From assembly GCF_003576645.1 (NCBI RefSeq), contig NC_044930.1, positions 25,602,403-25,666,402 of the forward strand: DNA of 64,000 nucleotides. Direction: 5' to 3'. The translations under genes and the position numbers were made by a program. Below are positions 13,302 to 23,880 of the stretch, piece by piece. The notes beneath the pieces are model-generated. The model was given only the letters and a program-made list of their open reading frames with translations. It did no database searches and was not told where the DNA came from. How positions within the stretch are numbered: position 1 is the first letter of the stretch; every line of letters starts with the position of its first letter. This stretch comes from Ipomoea triloba (Eukaryota > Streptophyta > Magnoliopsida > Solanales > Convolvulaceae).

Positions 13302-13778
13302 TCAGTAGATTAGCAAAAAAACTCCAAATATCCTTTGCGCATGTCAGTAGATTAGCAAAAAAACTCCAAATATCCTTTGCGCATGAGCAATGCCACATAC
13401 AATGTTCTAGTGTAGCACTTTGACATGAGCAATGCCACATACAATGTTCTAGTGTAGCACTTTGATTCCAGCAAAAAGGGCAGACAGAAGGGAGATTGAA
13501 ACCAAACTTTTGAACACGATATGGGAAAGGAAGGAATCCATGAAGCAGCTTCCACATAAAGACTGGGAAAGGAAGGAATCCATGAAGCAGCTTCCACATA
13601 AAGACAGATAAAGGAAGGAATCCATGAAGCAGCTTCCACATAAAGACAGATTTTTTTAGGGGAATTGTTTTTGACCAGATTCGTGAGACAGATTTTTTTA
13701 GGGGAATTGTTTTTGACCAGATTCGTGAAGAAGACAAGGTGATACATCTTGATGGTCTAAAAAGGTCATACGCTGTGG
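13302..13778 (-). pseudogene. LINE RT C-terminal zinc-binding region (zf-RVT)
   Basis: The minus-strand translation contains FMWKLLHGFLP, CPFCWNQSATLEHCMWHC and DIWSFFANLL. This is the familiar zinc-binding segment after the plant LINE reverse transcriptase (VWKxxxxxLP … CxxC … ETxxHxxxxC style). Four of the exact 42-bp duplications fall here and repeat peptide pieces without breaking the frame. The frame runs to the LTR insertion site at 13302 and resumes beyond it at 10851. Confidence 0.8.
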
Positions 13779-14319
13779 CTAGAATCGAACATCTCAATTT
13801 CTTGGATCATATGTCAAATAAAAACGAATCATTTGGTAATTTCTTGGATCATATGTCAAATAAAAACGAATCATTTGGTTTATCATTGTGACCACCATCA
13901 TCTAAACAACTATCAGTATTCTTATTATTTTCATTATCACAATCTAAACAACTATCAGTATTCTTATTATTTTCATTATCACAACGATACCTATCGTTGT
14001 GCACACTATCATTTAAATTTTTTCCAATCTCACAATCATCTTGATCTTCTATATGAAGATTAACATCTAACAATTTTTCCTTATCATCTTTGTGCACATC
14101 TATTTGAGTTTCTTTTGTAATGAATTTTTCAAGGGCTCTCTTTTGAGATTGAGTTAGTTGCTCAATTATTCTTTTCGCTCTCTTTTGAGATTGAGTTAGT
14201 TGCTCAATTATTCTTTTCTTTCTAAGACAATTATAAAACCCTAAAGAAAAAATAAAAATTTATTTAGAAACTCTATGAAACCCTAAAGAAAAAATAAAAA
14301 TTTATTTAGAAACTCTATG
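13303..14319. repeat. Run of eight exact 42-bp tandem duplications
   Basis: Unrelated sequences are each doubled (one tripled) at exactly 42-bp spacing. First-copy positions are about 13303, 13383, 13523 (three copies), 13644, 13801, 13901, 14135 and 14236. The period is the same although the sequences share nothing and cross the LINE/hAT boundary. Similar 42-bp events occur at 40477, 41081, 54183, 55794 and 55871. A sequence-independent fixed length points to an assembly artefact rather than biology. Confidence 0.85.
13849..14245 (-). pseudogene. hAT-type transposase N-terminal remnant
   Basis: Minus-strand reading gives KKRIIEQLTQSQKRALEKFI followed by an Asp/Asn-rich acidic stretch. A lysine-rich start with an SQ(K/R)xxLxxF motif is typical of the N-terminus of plant hAT proteins of the zinc-finger MYM/TTF kind. 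The dimerisation and catalytic parts are absent. Three 42-bp duplications distort it. The family call rests on one short motif plus the hAT termini around it. Confidence 0.5.
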
Positions 14320-14971
14320 AACAAATAATTAATCAAGAAACAAATTTTTGAATATATTATTCTAAAATAAGAATTATTAAGTCATGTAAATAAAACAATA
14401 AACAAAAATTGTGAAATATTTACTAATTTTAATTACCTGTTAAGAAAATTAAAGAACTTGAAAATTTATGACTTTGTACGATCAAGAAGAATTCTTCAAT
14501 TCTATCGAATCTGTCGTTTCACTCGTATGTGATATAGTTTATTTGTGAGATTTGTGTAAATAAGCATTAAGCAACAATTTAGGTAATGACTAATGCTTAA
14601 TGTTAATGGAATCAAGCTAATAATCTAATATTTATATACTGTATACATAATATAAATACATAGGGTGAAGGAAAAGGGTTGCCTAATAGAAGTAATGGCG
14701 TAAAAAGAAACTGGGAAAAAGGATGCCTAATACTATTTATTTATATATTGTATATATAAATACATAGAATTGGTTGCGCATAATAAGGAATAAGATTACC
14801 TAATATTTGTGGGATTTGACTTCTTGTGGGATTTGGGTTTTTTTTTTTTTTTTTGAAAACAGATTTGGCTTGTTATGTTGCGGACTTGCGGCGCATAAAC
14901 TATATATACAATTTTATTATTATTTTTAAATAGGGGCCCCCAATTTTTGGGGGCCCTGTGCGCCGGCCCTG

Positions 14972-15070
14972 GTTTTCTTGGGGTAGTTGGTACTGTAGAA
15001 GGAGGTATGGAAAAAAATACTCGTTACTATAAAATTTATTTACGCTTAATCATCACACATTAATTAGTCA
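14972..15070. other. CNL downstream block resuming after the hAT element
   Basis: It starts with the right copy of the 8-bp TSD. It continues with 'ggggtagttggtactgtagaagg', matching 50518 onward, which shows the pre-insertion host sequence. No gene is seen. Confidence 0.6.
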
Positions 15071-15185
15071 AGACCTTGTGGTCTAGTGGCACCAAGTTAC
15101 ATTCCCATAGGAGGGGAGGTTGTGGATTCGAGGCTTAGTAGAGACGATGGTTTTTAGTAGGTTGAGAAAGTAATTAATTTTGTTC
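15071..15185 (+). mobile_element. SINE-like tRNA-derived repeat
   Basis: An A-box-like 'tggtctagtggc' and, about 40 bp on, a B-box-like 'ggattcgaggct' suggest a tRNA-derived SINE head. The body is short and no clear TSD was found, so this is a candidate only. A second piece with the same head order lies at 15643-15725. Confidence 0.45.
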
Positions 15186-15642
15186 ACGTTGGGTGGACTA
15201 AAAGTGGCAAGTTTTTAGAGTCATTAGGTAATAAATGTGATTGATTTTGTAGTTGATAACCACAAAGGTCGACTTGTTGAATGTTGAGGGACTAAAACTG
15301 TAAATAATCCTTATTTTAACATAATATCAATCTCTGCAACATTTTTATTTTAAGGATACAAGCTAAGCAGCCTATCAATTCATCATTAATTTCATATACA
15401 GTTTCCGTAGTATATAAATTGTCCATTATTTCAAAAATATAAATTGTCCCTTATTTTGAAATATGAGTACAATAAATTGTCCCAAGAGATCAAAAGGAGG
15501 TTATTCAATCTGATATGTTGCAGTTGAATTTGAACATCATTTTATCTTTCAGCTTCTATGTTCCTGGCTGAAGTTAGAATAAGTCGGATTTGATGAGTGT
15601 TTATCATAATCCAAATTACTTCTCTAAATGAGTGGACCAATA

Positions 15643-15725
15643 TGCCAAGGACCTTGTAGTCCAGTGGCATCAAACCCTTCCCTTTATACAGGAGGTGATG
15701 GGTTCAAGTCTTAGGCAATGCTACT
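15643..15725 (+). mobile_element. SINE-like fragment
   Basis: 'tagtccagtggc' (A-box-like) is followed by 'gggttcaagtct' (B-box-like), preceded by 'aaggaccttg' as in the 15071 copy. It appears truncated after the head. The sequence between the two SINE pieces (15186-15642) is a further copy of CNL downstream sequence. Confidence 0.45.
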
Positions 15726-16687
15726 TAAACAATAATGTTGAATGGTTTGTTGTCTCCAGGACTATATATTTAGTGTCCAAAAGGTGGTTGTTACACCAAC
15801 TAATTAAAGGTGACATAAAGTATATAAAAAGAATGGCTTAAAGCCAAACTAGGAGGAGGAAAGTAAACAAATTCTGATAGAAAATTGGCAATTTGGCATA
15901 AAATATGTATATCATGACTACTACTTCTTCTCAATTGAACACCAAACATTTCTTATTATTTGTATTGAAAGCTTGCGGTACAAGAAAAGAAAAAAAAAAA
16001 AAAACAAAACAAAATGTTTCTCATCAATCAAGCAATTCAACATGGAATCTTCCTTGAAATTTAAATTTTATTATTTTTAAAAATAAAAATCCAACATCAT
16101 TCAATAATTCATCAGATCTCTCATCTCTCTCAACTCTCATCCTCTCTGCTATACTCATTTCATCCCTCTGCTCTCTCACTCCAATTCCAACAGACCTGAG
16201 ACTCTGAGAGTAGTTCAAGTTGCCATATATTTTCTCTGCTCTACTTCAATTCATAAATTCAACAACTCAGACCATCTCTCATCTGACATTACCCAAACCT
16301 AATTCAAAAAGTTAAGGTATGCTTCATACTTTCTCCAACATCACTCAATTCCTTTTTTTTGCTTTGATGTATATAGCTTTAGCATTAATTATATTTTCCC
16401 ATCTTAATTCCTTTACGCTTTTGCTACTGTTTGGGAGATCAGCGAGATTATAGTGGTAAGAGCGGTCATTTTAGTCTTTCATTATACATGTGATCTCATT
16501 TACTCTCTAAATTGTTTGTTTAGTGGTCATTTTAGTCCCTCGTCTCAAATAGCTGTTCAAATTAACCGTATGTAAATTCAACAGTTTCCTTCCAAAGCAC
16601 ACATGTTAAAAAACATATTTTAAGTCAAAAGCATCAAGTAGTGACTTTTTTTCTATGTAAATTCATTTAAGAATAACGATATCCACC
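15726..16687 (+). promoter_or_regulatory. Orphan CNL 5' block A (promoter + 5'UTR exon donor)
   Basis: This copy of the conserved pre-CNL sequence includes 'attgaaagcttgcggta', a poly-A tract, 'caagcaattcaacatggaa' and a probable 5'UTR exon ending at donor 'ttaag|gtatgcttcatac' (GT 16318-16319). No CC-NB-LRR exon follows. Instead the intron-like sequence runs into a hAT-like repeat at 16688. CNL-3 has its own donor at 18708. This is therefore the abandoned 5' end of a CNL whose coding part is gone. Confidence 0.65.
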
Positions 16688-16942
16688 TAGGTATGGAAAT
16701 AGTTCAAGCCGAGTTTTAAAAAATTAGGTTTTAGCCTGTTACGGAAATCTAATGTCTGGGCCTGTATGCAGGCTTTTTTTTAGGTTCAAGCCTGAGCCTA
16801 CAATTGGTTTCCTGGCCAGGTCTAAAGCCTTTTTAAAGCCTGTTTAATATGTAGGCCATTAAAAAGGCTTCAAAGTAAAGTCTTGCTTTGTGCCTATTTA
16901 AAGCCTACATGTTAAGTATTTTTGAAAACTTTAATAAGTATT
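16688..16942. mobile_element. Fragment of GGCCTG-rich hAT-like repeat
   Basis: It starts 'taggtatgga' after 'gatatccacc' and carries the family-specific 'gcctgagcctacaattgg' and 'gcctgtttaatatgtagg' strings. The same family occurs at 29264-30787 (complete), 33131-42690 (interrupted) and 51931-52510. The left flank 'gatatccacc' is shared with the 33131 and 51931 copies, so these three arose by segmental duplication and not by separate insertions. Confidence 0.65.
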
Positions 16943-17190
16943 TACTACAAGAAAACTGCACATAGACAACGGTTAAAAATTATTGTCCTTTAGATAAAAT
17001 TTATGTTGTTGAAATTAGTATTGTTATAAGTATCGTGCAAAGGCAACGCTTTTTAACCGTTGTCTTATATAGCAAAGACAATGGCTAAAAACCGTTGTCT
17101 ATTAAATGTTGTTAAAATCAATGTTGTTAAAAGTCACGCTCATAGACAATGATTTAAAACCGTTATTTATTGAGTGTTGTTTATTTTGAG
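16943..17190. mobile_element. CACTA-like MITE remnant
   Basis: It begins 'tactacaagaaaactgcac', close to the CACTA terminus CACTACAAGAAA. It is rich in short inverted 'gacaacggttaaaaa / taaccgttgtct' motifs typical of small CACTA derivatives. The right terminal inverted repeat and a 3-bp TSD were not found, so it may be truncated near 17190. Confidence 0.5.
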
Positions 17191-18345
17191 AATGCAATAT
17201 TTTTTGCATTCTGACATTGTAGCTTTTCCTTGAACTATATATACTCATTATCTTTGTAAATGAAAGGAAAGATTAGAAAAACAGAAGAGTTGGTTGCAGA
17301 ATAGAATACTAAAATGAGTGCACATGTGCAGTTGGCATTTGCTGTATTTTATCTATGATAATGGAAGAAAAAGACTAAAACTTGACTTGGTTACAAAGTT
17401 CATTTATCAGTTTCATTAGTCATTTTGATCATTCACTATTACAAATTACAAAATATATACTCGACTTTATAAGATTGTAATAGGTTTTTTGCCATCTGGC
17501 ATGTTAAAACATAAGGATTATATTCTTTAGATTTAGTTATTTTATCCAAAACCAAACACCTGAACTACTAAAACAACCAGTGGAAATATCTTAATAAGTC
17601 CTTTGTTAATGATAAAGTATATAGCATAACCTACTCATCAATTTTCCCTCTGAATTTTATAGAGAATTGTCAGGTAATTTTATACTATCTCGTACCTATT
17701 GAAGCACAAAGAGTTACTGCCCCCACTGGGGCTGTTTGACCACAAGATCTTTGGCATATATATATATATATATTATCTTTGTAAATGAAATGAAAGATTA
17801 AAAAACTAAAGAGGTGGTTGCAAAGGCCAAAAGTCAATGAATAGAATACTAAAATGTGTGCAAGTGCTAGACAGCTGTATGTGCAGTTGGCATTTGCTAA
17901 TTTTTTTTCTGCCATTTATTTATTAATTTTTTTCTTTGCTAACCCTTAGTTTCATGGCTTTGTCAGATTATATCTTGGACCCTAAGTACCCGCCTTCACA
18001 TCCGTGAGAAAGTAAACGCAGGAATCAAACTCCCACCTTGCCGGCAAAAGTAAGTTAAGTGAGGCTTATCCACTTGACCAAATGCCGTGAGGGCTATATT
18101 TTATTTGTGATTGGAAGAAAAAGACTAAAACTTGACTGGGTTACAAAATTCACTTATTAGTTTCATCTAGTTGTTTTGATCATTCACTGTAAAAAATTGT
18201 TAAATATATAATCCACTTTACAAGATTGTGATAGTTATCATAGTTATCAAAACATAAGGATTATTTTCTTTAGATTTAGTTATTTTATCCAAAACCAAAC
18301 TCCTGAACTACTAAAACAACTCATGAAGATATCTTAACCTTAGTA
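17191..18345 (+). repeat. Tandemly duplicated upstream segment of CNL-3
   Basis: Sequence near 17225-17610 ('ttatctttgtaaatgaaa … gtgcagttggcatttgct … gactaaaacttgac') is repeated at about 17770-18340. It is found a third time at 24305-24545, upstream of relic CNL-4a. The copies travelled with CNL genes. No gene is seen. The second copy contains a SINE-like insertion at 17955-18105. Confidence 0.6.
17955..18105 (-). mobile_element. SINE-like tRNA-derived repeat, minus strand
   Basis: On the minus strand 'ttggtcaagtggataagcc' (A-box-like) is followed by 'ggagtttgattcctg' (B-box-like). It interrupts the second copy of the CNL-3 upstream duplication just after 'ttagtttcat', which marks it as an insertion. 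The TSD is not resolved. Confidence 0.5.
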
Positions 18346-18639
18346 ATGTCAAATGTTTGATGTTTCCACTCACCAGAAGACCAAAATACTGACAGATTTG
18401 CAAAGATGAAGTTATATTTTGCAACATTTAAAAGTAAGGGACCATATTCTTGATATTGCAGACCAAATAACTAAGGACCAAAAATGTTTCTTTTTTTTTT
18501 TCAATTAAAAATGACTTGGTTGTGTAGACCAGCCATTCACTCCAAGGTTCTTTAAAAATGATAATTGTCATATTCTTGATATTGCAGATCCAGTTGTGCC
18601 AATAGCATAGCAAATTCATGAATTCAACGCATTAACAGT

Positions 18640-18912
18640 TCTTGATTTTGATCTGATATTACCCAAACCCAATTCAGTAACTACATCTCCATCTTCATCA
18701 ACCTAAGGTATGTTTCATACTTTCTCCCAAATAATTTTACTATTTTAGGTAATAATATATGACACCAACCATTAGTCTATACTTATATTATTTTTTTTGT
18801 TTCCTGTTATGAAAGCTAACCATCTCTGTCATATCTAGAAAGACTTTGGAGTTGTTCAATATTGAGACAAATACCTCTGATTTGAGTTTCAGGAAGACTT
18901 TGGAGTTGTTCA
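18640..18912 (+). promoter_or_regulatory. CNL-3 5'UTR exon and 5'UTR intron
   Basis: A likely non-coding exon ends at 18707 with donor 'ctaag|gtatgtttcatac' (GT 18708-18709). The acceptor is 'gagtttcag' (AG 18891-18892), followed by 20 nt to ATG 18913. This is the CNL-2 architecture. A 19-bp string 'gactttggagttgttcaat' occurs twice (about 18842 and 18897), once in the intron and once overlapping the start codon. Confidence 0.65.
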
Positions 18913-21900
18913 ATGGCTTTTGTTGTCGTAACCTCACTGCTAGATATGGTAGAACAACAGCTTCTACAACTCAATCCATCTCCGATTCATAATGGTAATG
19001 AAATTGTTGTGTCGTTGCTGCACAAGCTCCGCTTTTTGCAAGCTTTTCTTGAGGAATCTGGGGAGAGAATCAATCGCCCGCGTGGTGTGGAAACTGTCAT
19101 CTGGCGCGTAGCTGCTAAAATAGAAGGAGAAATAAAATCTGTGTTGCGTCAAGATTATCAGGCAGCTAATAGGGGGGGNNNNNNNNNNNNNNNNNNNNNN
19201 NNNNNNNNNNNNNNNNNNNNNNNNNNNNNNNNNNNNNNNNNNNNNNNNNNNNNNNNNNNNNNNNNNNNNNNNNNNNNNNNNNNNNNNNNNNNNNNNNNNN
19301 NNNNNNNNNNNNNNNNNNNNNNNNNNNNNNNNNNNNNNNNNNNNNNNNNNNNNNNNNNNNNNNNNNNNNNNNNNNNNNNNNNNNNNNNNNNNNNNNNNNN
19401 NNNNNNNNNNNNNNNNNNNNNNNNNNNNNNNNNNNNNNNNNNNNNNNNNNNNNNNNNNNNNNNNNNNNNNNNNNNNNNNNNNNNNNNNNNNNNNNNNNNN
19501 NNNNNNNNNNNNNNNNNNNNNNNNNNNNNNNNNNNNNNNNNNNNNNNNNNNNNNNNNNNNNNNNNNNNNNNNNNNNNNNNNNNNNNNNNNNNNNNNNNNN
19601 NNNNNNNNNNNNNNNNNNNNNNNNNNNNNNNNNNNNNNNNNNNNNNNNNNNNNNNNNNNNNNNNNNNNNNNNNNNNNNNNNNNNNNNNNNNNNNNNNNNN
19701 NNNNNNNNNNNNNNNNNNNNNNNNNNNNNNNNNNNNNNNNNNNNNNNNNNNNNNNNNNNNNNNNNNNNNNNNNNNNNNNNNNNNNNNNNNNNNNNNNNNN
19801 NNNNNNNNNNNNNNNNNNNNNNNNNNNNNNNNNNNNNNNNNNNNNNNNNNNNNNNNNNNNNNNNNNNNNNNNNNNNNNNNNNNNNNNNNNNNNNNNNNNN
19901 NNNNNNNNNNNNNNNNNNNNNNNNNNNNNNGGGGGGGGGGGGGGGGGGGGGGGGGGAAAGTATGTATTTTGGGCATTTCCTAATCTTTCTATGACCTTGG
20001 AACAAGCAGTAAGAGATATTGAGGAAATTGAATCAAGAATCTTGGCTGAAAATGCAAATGATTTTTCATATGTTGGTTCATCTACAAATGATTTCAAGGA
20101 GGAGAATGCTATGGTTGGGGGTAGCTTGCAATATGCTTTTGATACTGAGAATGAAATCATTGTAGGATTCGAGGAAGACGTAGAAGAGATAGTGCATATG
20201 CTCATTCAGTCAGAGTCCATAGAACGAGACATTATCTCAATCGTGGGCGAAGGAGGCATTGGAAAGACAACATTAGCCGAAGTAGTCTTTCAAGATCAAC
20301 GTATTACTGCTTGCTTTGAAACTCGAGCATGGGTTGTTGTGTCTAAAGAATATAACCTTAAAGAGATGCTCATTGGTTTATTACGTTGTATTATGCCGAT
20401 TACTAGAGAAATCTCTAACATGGACGAAGATCAACTAGAAGAGCAACTACGTAGAAGTTTGATGGGTAAGAGGTATCTAATTTTCTTAGATGATGTATGG
20501 ACTACCAAAGTCTGGTATGCCATCCAAAGATGTTTTCCACGTAATTCTAATGAAAGAAATCCAATCATGATAACTACTCGGGTAGTTGATGTGGCTGAAC
20601 ACTTAAGTTATTTTTGTGACATAAAAAGAATGAAGTTCCAAAATCTAGAGAACAGTTGGAAATTGTTTTCTATGAAGGTGTTTGGGGGAAGATGTTTTTG
20701 CACCCCTGTACTAGAGCAACTTGGGCGTCAAATTTCTTCTCAATGCCAGGGATTACCATTAGCAATTATTGTGATAGCTAGATTTCTTGCAACAACCAAA
20801 GGATCATTAGAAGTATGGAGAGAAGTTGCAGAAACATTGGATGGAATGGATTGGGCTGATGACAAAACTTCGAAAATACTTTTTTTGAGCTATAATTACT
20901 TGCCTAGTCAATTAAAAGCTTGCTTTCTTTATTTTGGAGTTTTTCCTAGCAATTGTTCTATCCCTATTAAGAAATTAATCAACTTATGGGTTGCAGAAAG
21001 ATTTTTAAAGCCAGAGAAAAATAAGAGCTTGGAGGAAGTAGCAGAGAATTGCTTGCTTGATCTTATTAACAGAAGTCTAGTTCAAGTTGACAAAGTAAGT
21101 AATGATGGCAAAATGAAGTTGTGTAAAATTCATGATCGGTTGCATGAGATTTGTGTGAGAGAGGCTGAAACAGATAACGTTGTTCAGATCATCAATAAAA
21201 CATATTTCCAAACAGTTTGTCGATGGATAAGTTGTCAATCAAGTCATTGGCCTTTCACTCAAGCCAGTTGTGGGAAAAACAGGTACAGTAAAATCCACTC
21301 CATTCTCTTCTTTGGCAAAGAGTTCTACTTTTCAAAATGCAGGTTGGTGTACTCGTGTTTGAAAGTGCTAACAGTACTGGATCTGTCTTTGGTTAAATAC
21401 TTACATGGCATGCCTAGTGGAATAACGGATTTGATTCATTTGAGATACTTGGCTTTAAACACTATAGGTTCTCTTCACAAGTTTAGATTGTTGAAGCTTC
21501 AAAATTTGCAAACTCTCATTGTCTGTTCATGGATAGAAGATTATCCTTTGCAACTACAGAGTAATATTTTGGACTTGCCACTGTTGAGACATTTGCGCCT
21601 TGAAAAGAGGTGTTCACAATATCTCCCAAGCATGGTTCGAGAAAATCTACAAACTCTTTATTGGTTGAAAGTTTCTAGCTCGAACCAAAATCCAAACTTT
21701 AGAATGGTTCCAAACTTGAAGGAACTAGGGATTTACATCGAAGGCAAACTGGTGCCTAGTTGTCTTAAGAGATTTGTCAATTTACATCAACTTGAGAAGT
21801 TAAAATTTGAAATTGGAAGGGTTGAGCGGTTTTACCTTCCTACTGCTTTTCCGTCAAACCTTAAGAAATTGACATTTCGTCGAACTTATCTTCCATGGAA

Positions 21901-22658
21901 AAAGTTGGGTGTAATTGGTAAGTTGCAGAAGCTTGAGGTGCTCAAATTGAAAGATTTTGCCTTTCATGGTCCAAAGTGGAAACCAATAGATGGGGAGTTT
22001 CTGGTATTAAAGGTACTCCTTATTGCACGTTCAGATCTGAAAGAATGGAATGCAAATGTTAATCATTTCCCAGTTTTGGAGCGCTTAATCCTAAGATATT
22101 GTTGGGATTTGAAAAAAGTTTCAAATTGTTTTGCAAAAATTGGAACAATGAAATTAATTGTGTTAGATAGTTGTACTTCTTCTCTTGTGGCTTCTACAAA
22201 CCAGTTTTCTTCTACAAACATGTTATTGTTTAAGAAAATGCCTGATTGTGCACTTGGTGTTCGTCTTGTTGGAACTAAGGTTTCTCTCTAACTCTTCTTT
22301 AAAGTATGAGTTCTCTGTCTTCAAATTCCTTGTGTTTATTTATTTTTATTCTTGTTCTCATTTTCAATTACTTTTCAAGGTTGAATTGCCAAATAATGAA
22401 AGCTCTGAAGGAGAAATTATGGAAAGCTCTGAAGAAGAAATTGTAGAAAGCTCTGAAGAAGAAAGTGTTGAAAGCTCCGAAGAAGAAAGTCTTGAAAGCT
22501 CCGATCATGAAGAAGGGCTGAATGCTCAGAAAAGTGTGATGAGATACCTAAAGAAGTTGTTAAAAGCTCTAAAATGGAATGAATTGAGTAAATTGAAGAG
22601 GAAAGTGTGGAGAGCTCTAAGAAGAGAGTGGCAGAGGAGGATGAGGCTATATATATAA
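18913..22658 (+). CDS. CNL-3: CC-NB-ARC-LRR disease-resistance protein with acidic repeat tail (assembly gap in CC)
   Basis: An intracellular immune receptor. Exon 1 runs 18913-22279 and exon 2 22380-22658 (93 codons), joined in phase 0 at the same site as in CNL-1. The N-terminal CC part (MAFVVVTSLLDMVEQQL…) runs to 19171, then an N gap intervenes. Coding resumes by about 19957, in the frame of ATG 19991. NB-ARC motifs are GEGGIGKTTLA (about 20245), YLIFLDDVW (about 20475), ITTR, GLPLAIIVIA, CFLYFGVFPSN and IHD at the MHD site (about 21127). LRRs run to about 22200. The tail has ESSEGE/ESSEEE repeats and then a strongly basic Lys/Arg helix ending WQRRMRLYI. It has no stops outside the gap and is clearly diverged from CNL-1, 2 and 5. 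It is probably functional if the gap is closed correctly. Confidence 0.83.
19172..19956. other. Assembly gap (752 N) bounded by poly-G runs
   Basis: N runs from 19179 to 19930, with 7 G on the left and 26 G on the right. It sits in the CC-coding part of CNL-3. Paralogue alignment (EIKS… to …IEEIE) suggests only tens of bases, if any, are missing. The N length and the G runs are therefore likely artificial. Any translation through the gap is meaningless. Confidence 0.9.
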
Positions 22659-23880
22659 TTTTACATAATGTAATATTGGTACTGTAGTTGGTGTATATGA
22701 TATCTACTATTTTGTACAATAATTTACCTCTTATTTTAGTTGTTTTGATGCTTATTTTCTTTATCCTAGTGAAACTGAGAATTGTTTGTGTGTTATATTG
22801 TCCTAAGGGTTGAATTATCCACAAGGAGCATGAAGAATTTTGCAACATTTTGGACAAATTTTGGAAGAAAAGAAAATTACCTAAGGAAGGAAATGAAACA
22901 AGAATAAGAATTGGAAAAGAATTAGAAGCTGCCTCATAGGCTCAAGGCCCATCTGTCTCCTATTTATGCTGCAATTTTCTACAATTTAAGGAGTTCCCGA
23001 CCCTAGTTAGTTTTAGTTTATTTTTCCTTTTCTCTTTAGATTTCCCTAGTATAGTTTAGATTAGTTTTCCATTAGATTATTTTCAAGCTTGGAATCTCGA
23101 ATTGGAGTTGGATTTGTTCTTCATCATCAGTAAAGTTCTCATTTTCCCTTTATTTACTTTATTTTAAGATTTCTTGCAGTATTTATGATTATTTATTATT
23201 GTTTTACTTTGTTTACTTTTATGATGCATGAGTAGTTAGTTTTTGGGTTTGGATTAGGGTTCTATTGTTATTCTTGATGCTAGGTTTATGATTATTGCAT
23301 AAAGGGGATAATTAATTAATCTAGTGTTTTTATGTTTGAATTGAATTATAAATTCCTCTTATTGATAATTGATGCGCAACTTTTATTGATTTGCTTTGGA
23401 GAGGACTTCATCACAACGAAAGTTGGATGAAAAACTCAGCCTAACCAATTTCAACCCAATTTTTCATATTATGAGAATATGGGTAATTTGGAGGCTTATA
23501 ATGCTTTTGTGTTTTAAGGTTAAGATTGATGCATCACGAAAGTGAGGCAATCCTAACCTAATGATTACGAAAGTAGTTGAACTGAATTCTTGAGTGCATT
23601 GCCAATAAATCCCTTGGTTAATTGTTTTTCTCTAATTTTGAGATTGTTACAACATCAAGATTGCAATACCCCTAATCTGACCCATTCTTTTATCATATAG
23701 TTTATTCCTCATTTAATTTGCATCTTTTATTTTATTTTCATTCCTTAATCTTATACTTTAGTGCCTAGAATTCTACTTATCATACAAGTACGTGTCATAA
23801 TCCCAATCCTCAACGGAACGACAATTACACCCTCTTTTTACTATCACCATTTTACTCATCAATATACATAATTTTGCTCT
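22659..23880. other. Insertion-like sequence in the CNL-3 3' flank, unclassified (LTR-like)
   Basis: Compared with the CNL-1 3' flank, about 1.1 kb of extra sequence lies between 22780 and 23880, before the conserved 'tttcgtccaaaa' flank resumes. It is non-coding and T-rich. Its right part ends 'cccaatcctcaacggaacgaca', resembling the 3' end of some plant Gypsy LTR/leader regions. No clear ends or TSD were found, so I do not assign a family. Confidence 0.35.

Larger units (their letters stand above)
9954..13778 (-). mobile_element. 5'-truncated LINE (non-LTR retrotransposon), interrupted by a solo LTR
   Basis: On the minus strand a zinc-binding reverse-transcriptase C-terminal segment (13302-13777) is followed by an RNase H domain (9975-10851) and then an A-rich tail, seen as T/A-rich sequence at 9951-9966 on the plus strand. 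Identical 22-bp direct repeats at 9932-9953 and 13779-13800 are the target-site duplication. The 5' end with endonuclease and most RT is missing, as is typical of truncated LINE insertion. Without the solo LTR it is about 1.4 kb. Confidence 0.88.
9534..14971. mobile_element. hAT-like transposon (non-autonomous remnant) carrying nested insertions
   Basis: The ends are 'cagggccgtccc' (left) and '…gcgccggccctg' (right), an imperfect inverted pair. They are flanked by the 8-bp TSD 'gttttctt' at 9526-9533 and 14972-14979; 8 bp is the hAT signature. The unoccupied site survives at about 50511-50518 ('gttttatt'), followed by the same 'ggggtagttggtact' flank. Without its nested LINE the element is about 1.6 kb. 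It holds a decayed N-terminal transposase-like stretch on the minus strand and an (AAT)n repeat near 9758-9786. Confidence 0.85.

Noticed and set aside
18964..20205. Open frames running through the N gap with poly-Pro or poly-Gly ends
   Set aside because: N bases translate as unknown, so the frame is not evidence. The poly-G flanks create the Gly/Pro runs.
22417..22857. 146-codon frame antisense to the CNL-3 last exon
   Set aside because: It is an antisense shadow of the ESSEEE repeats, with no independent features.
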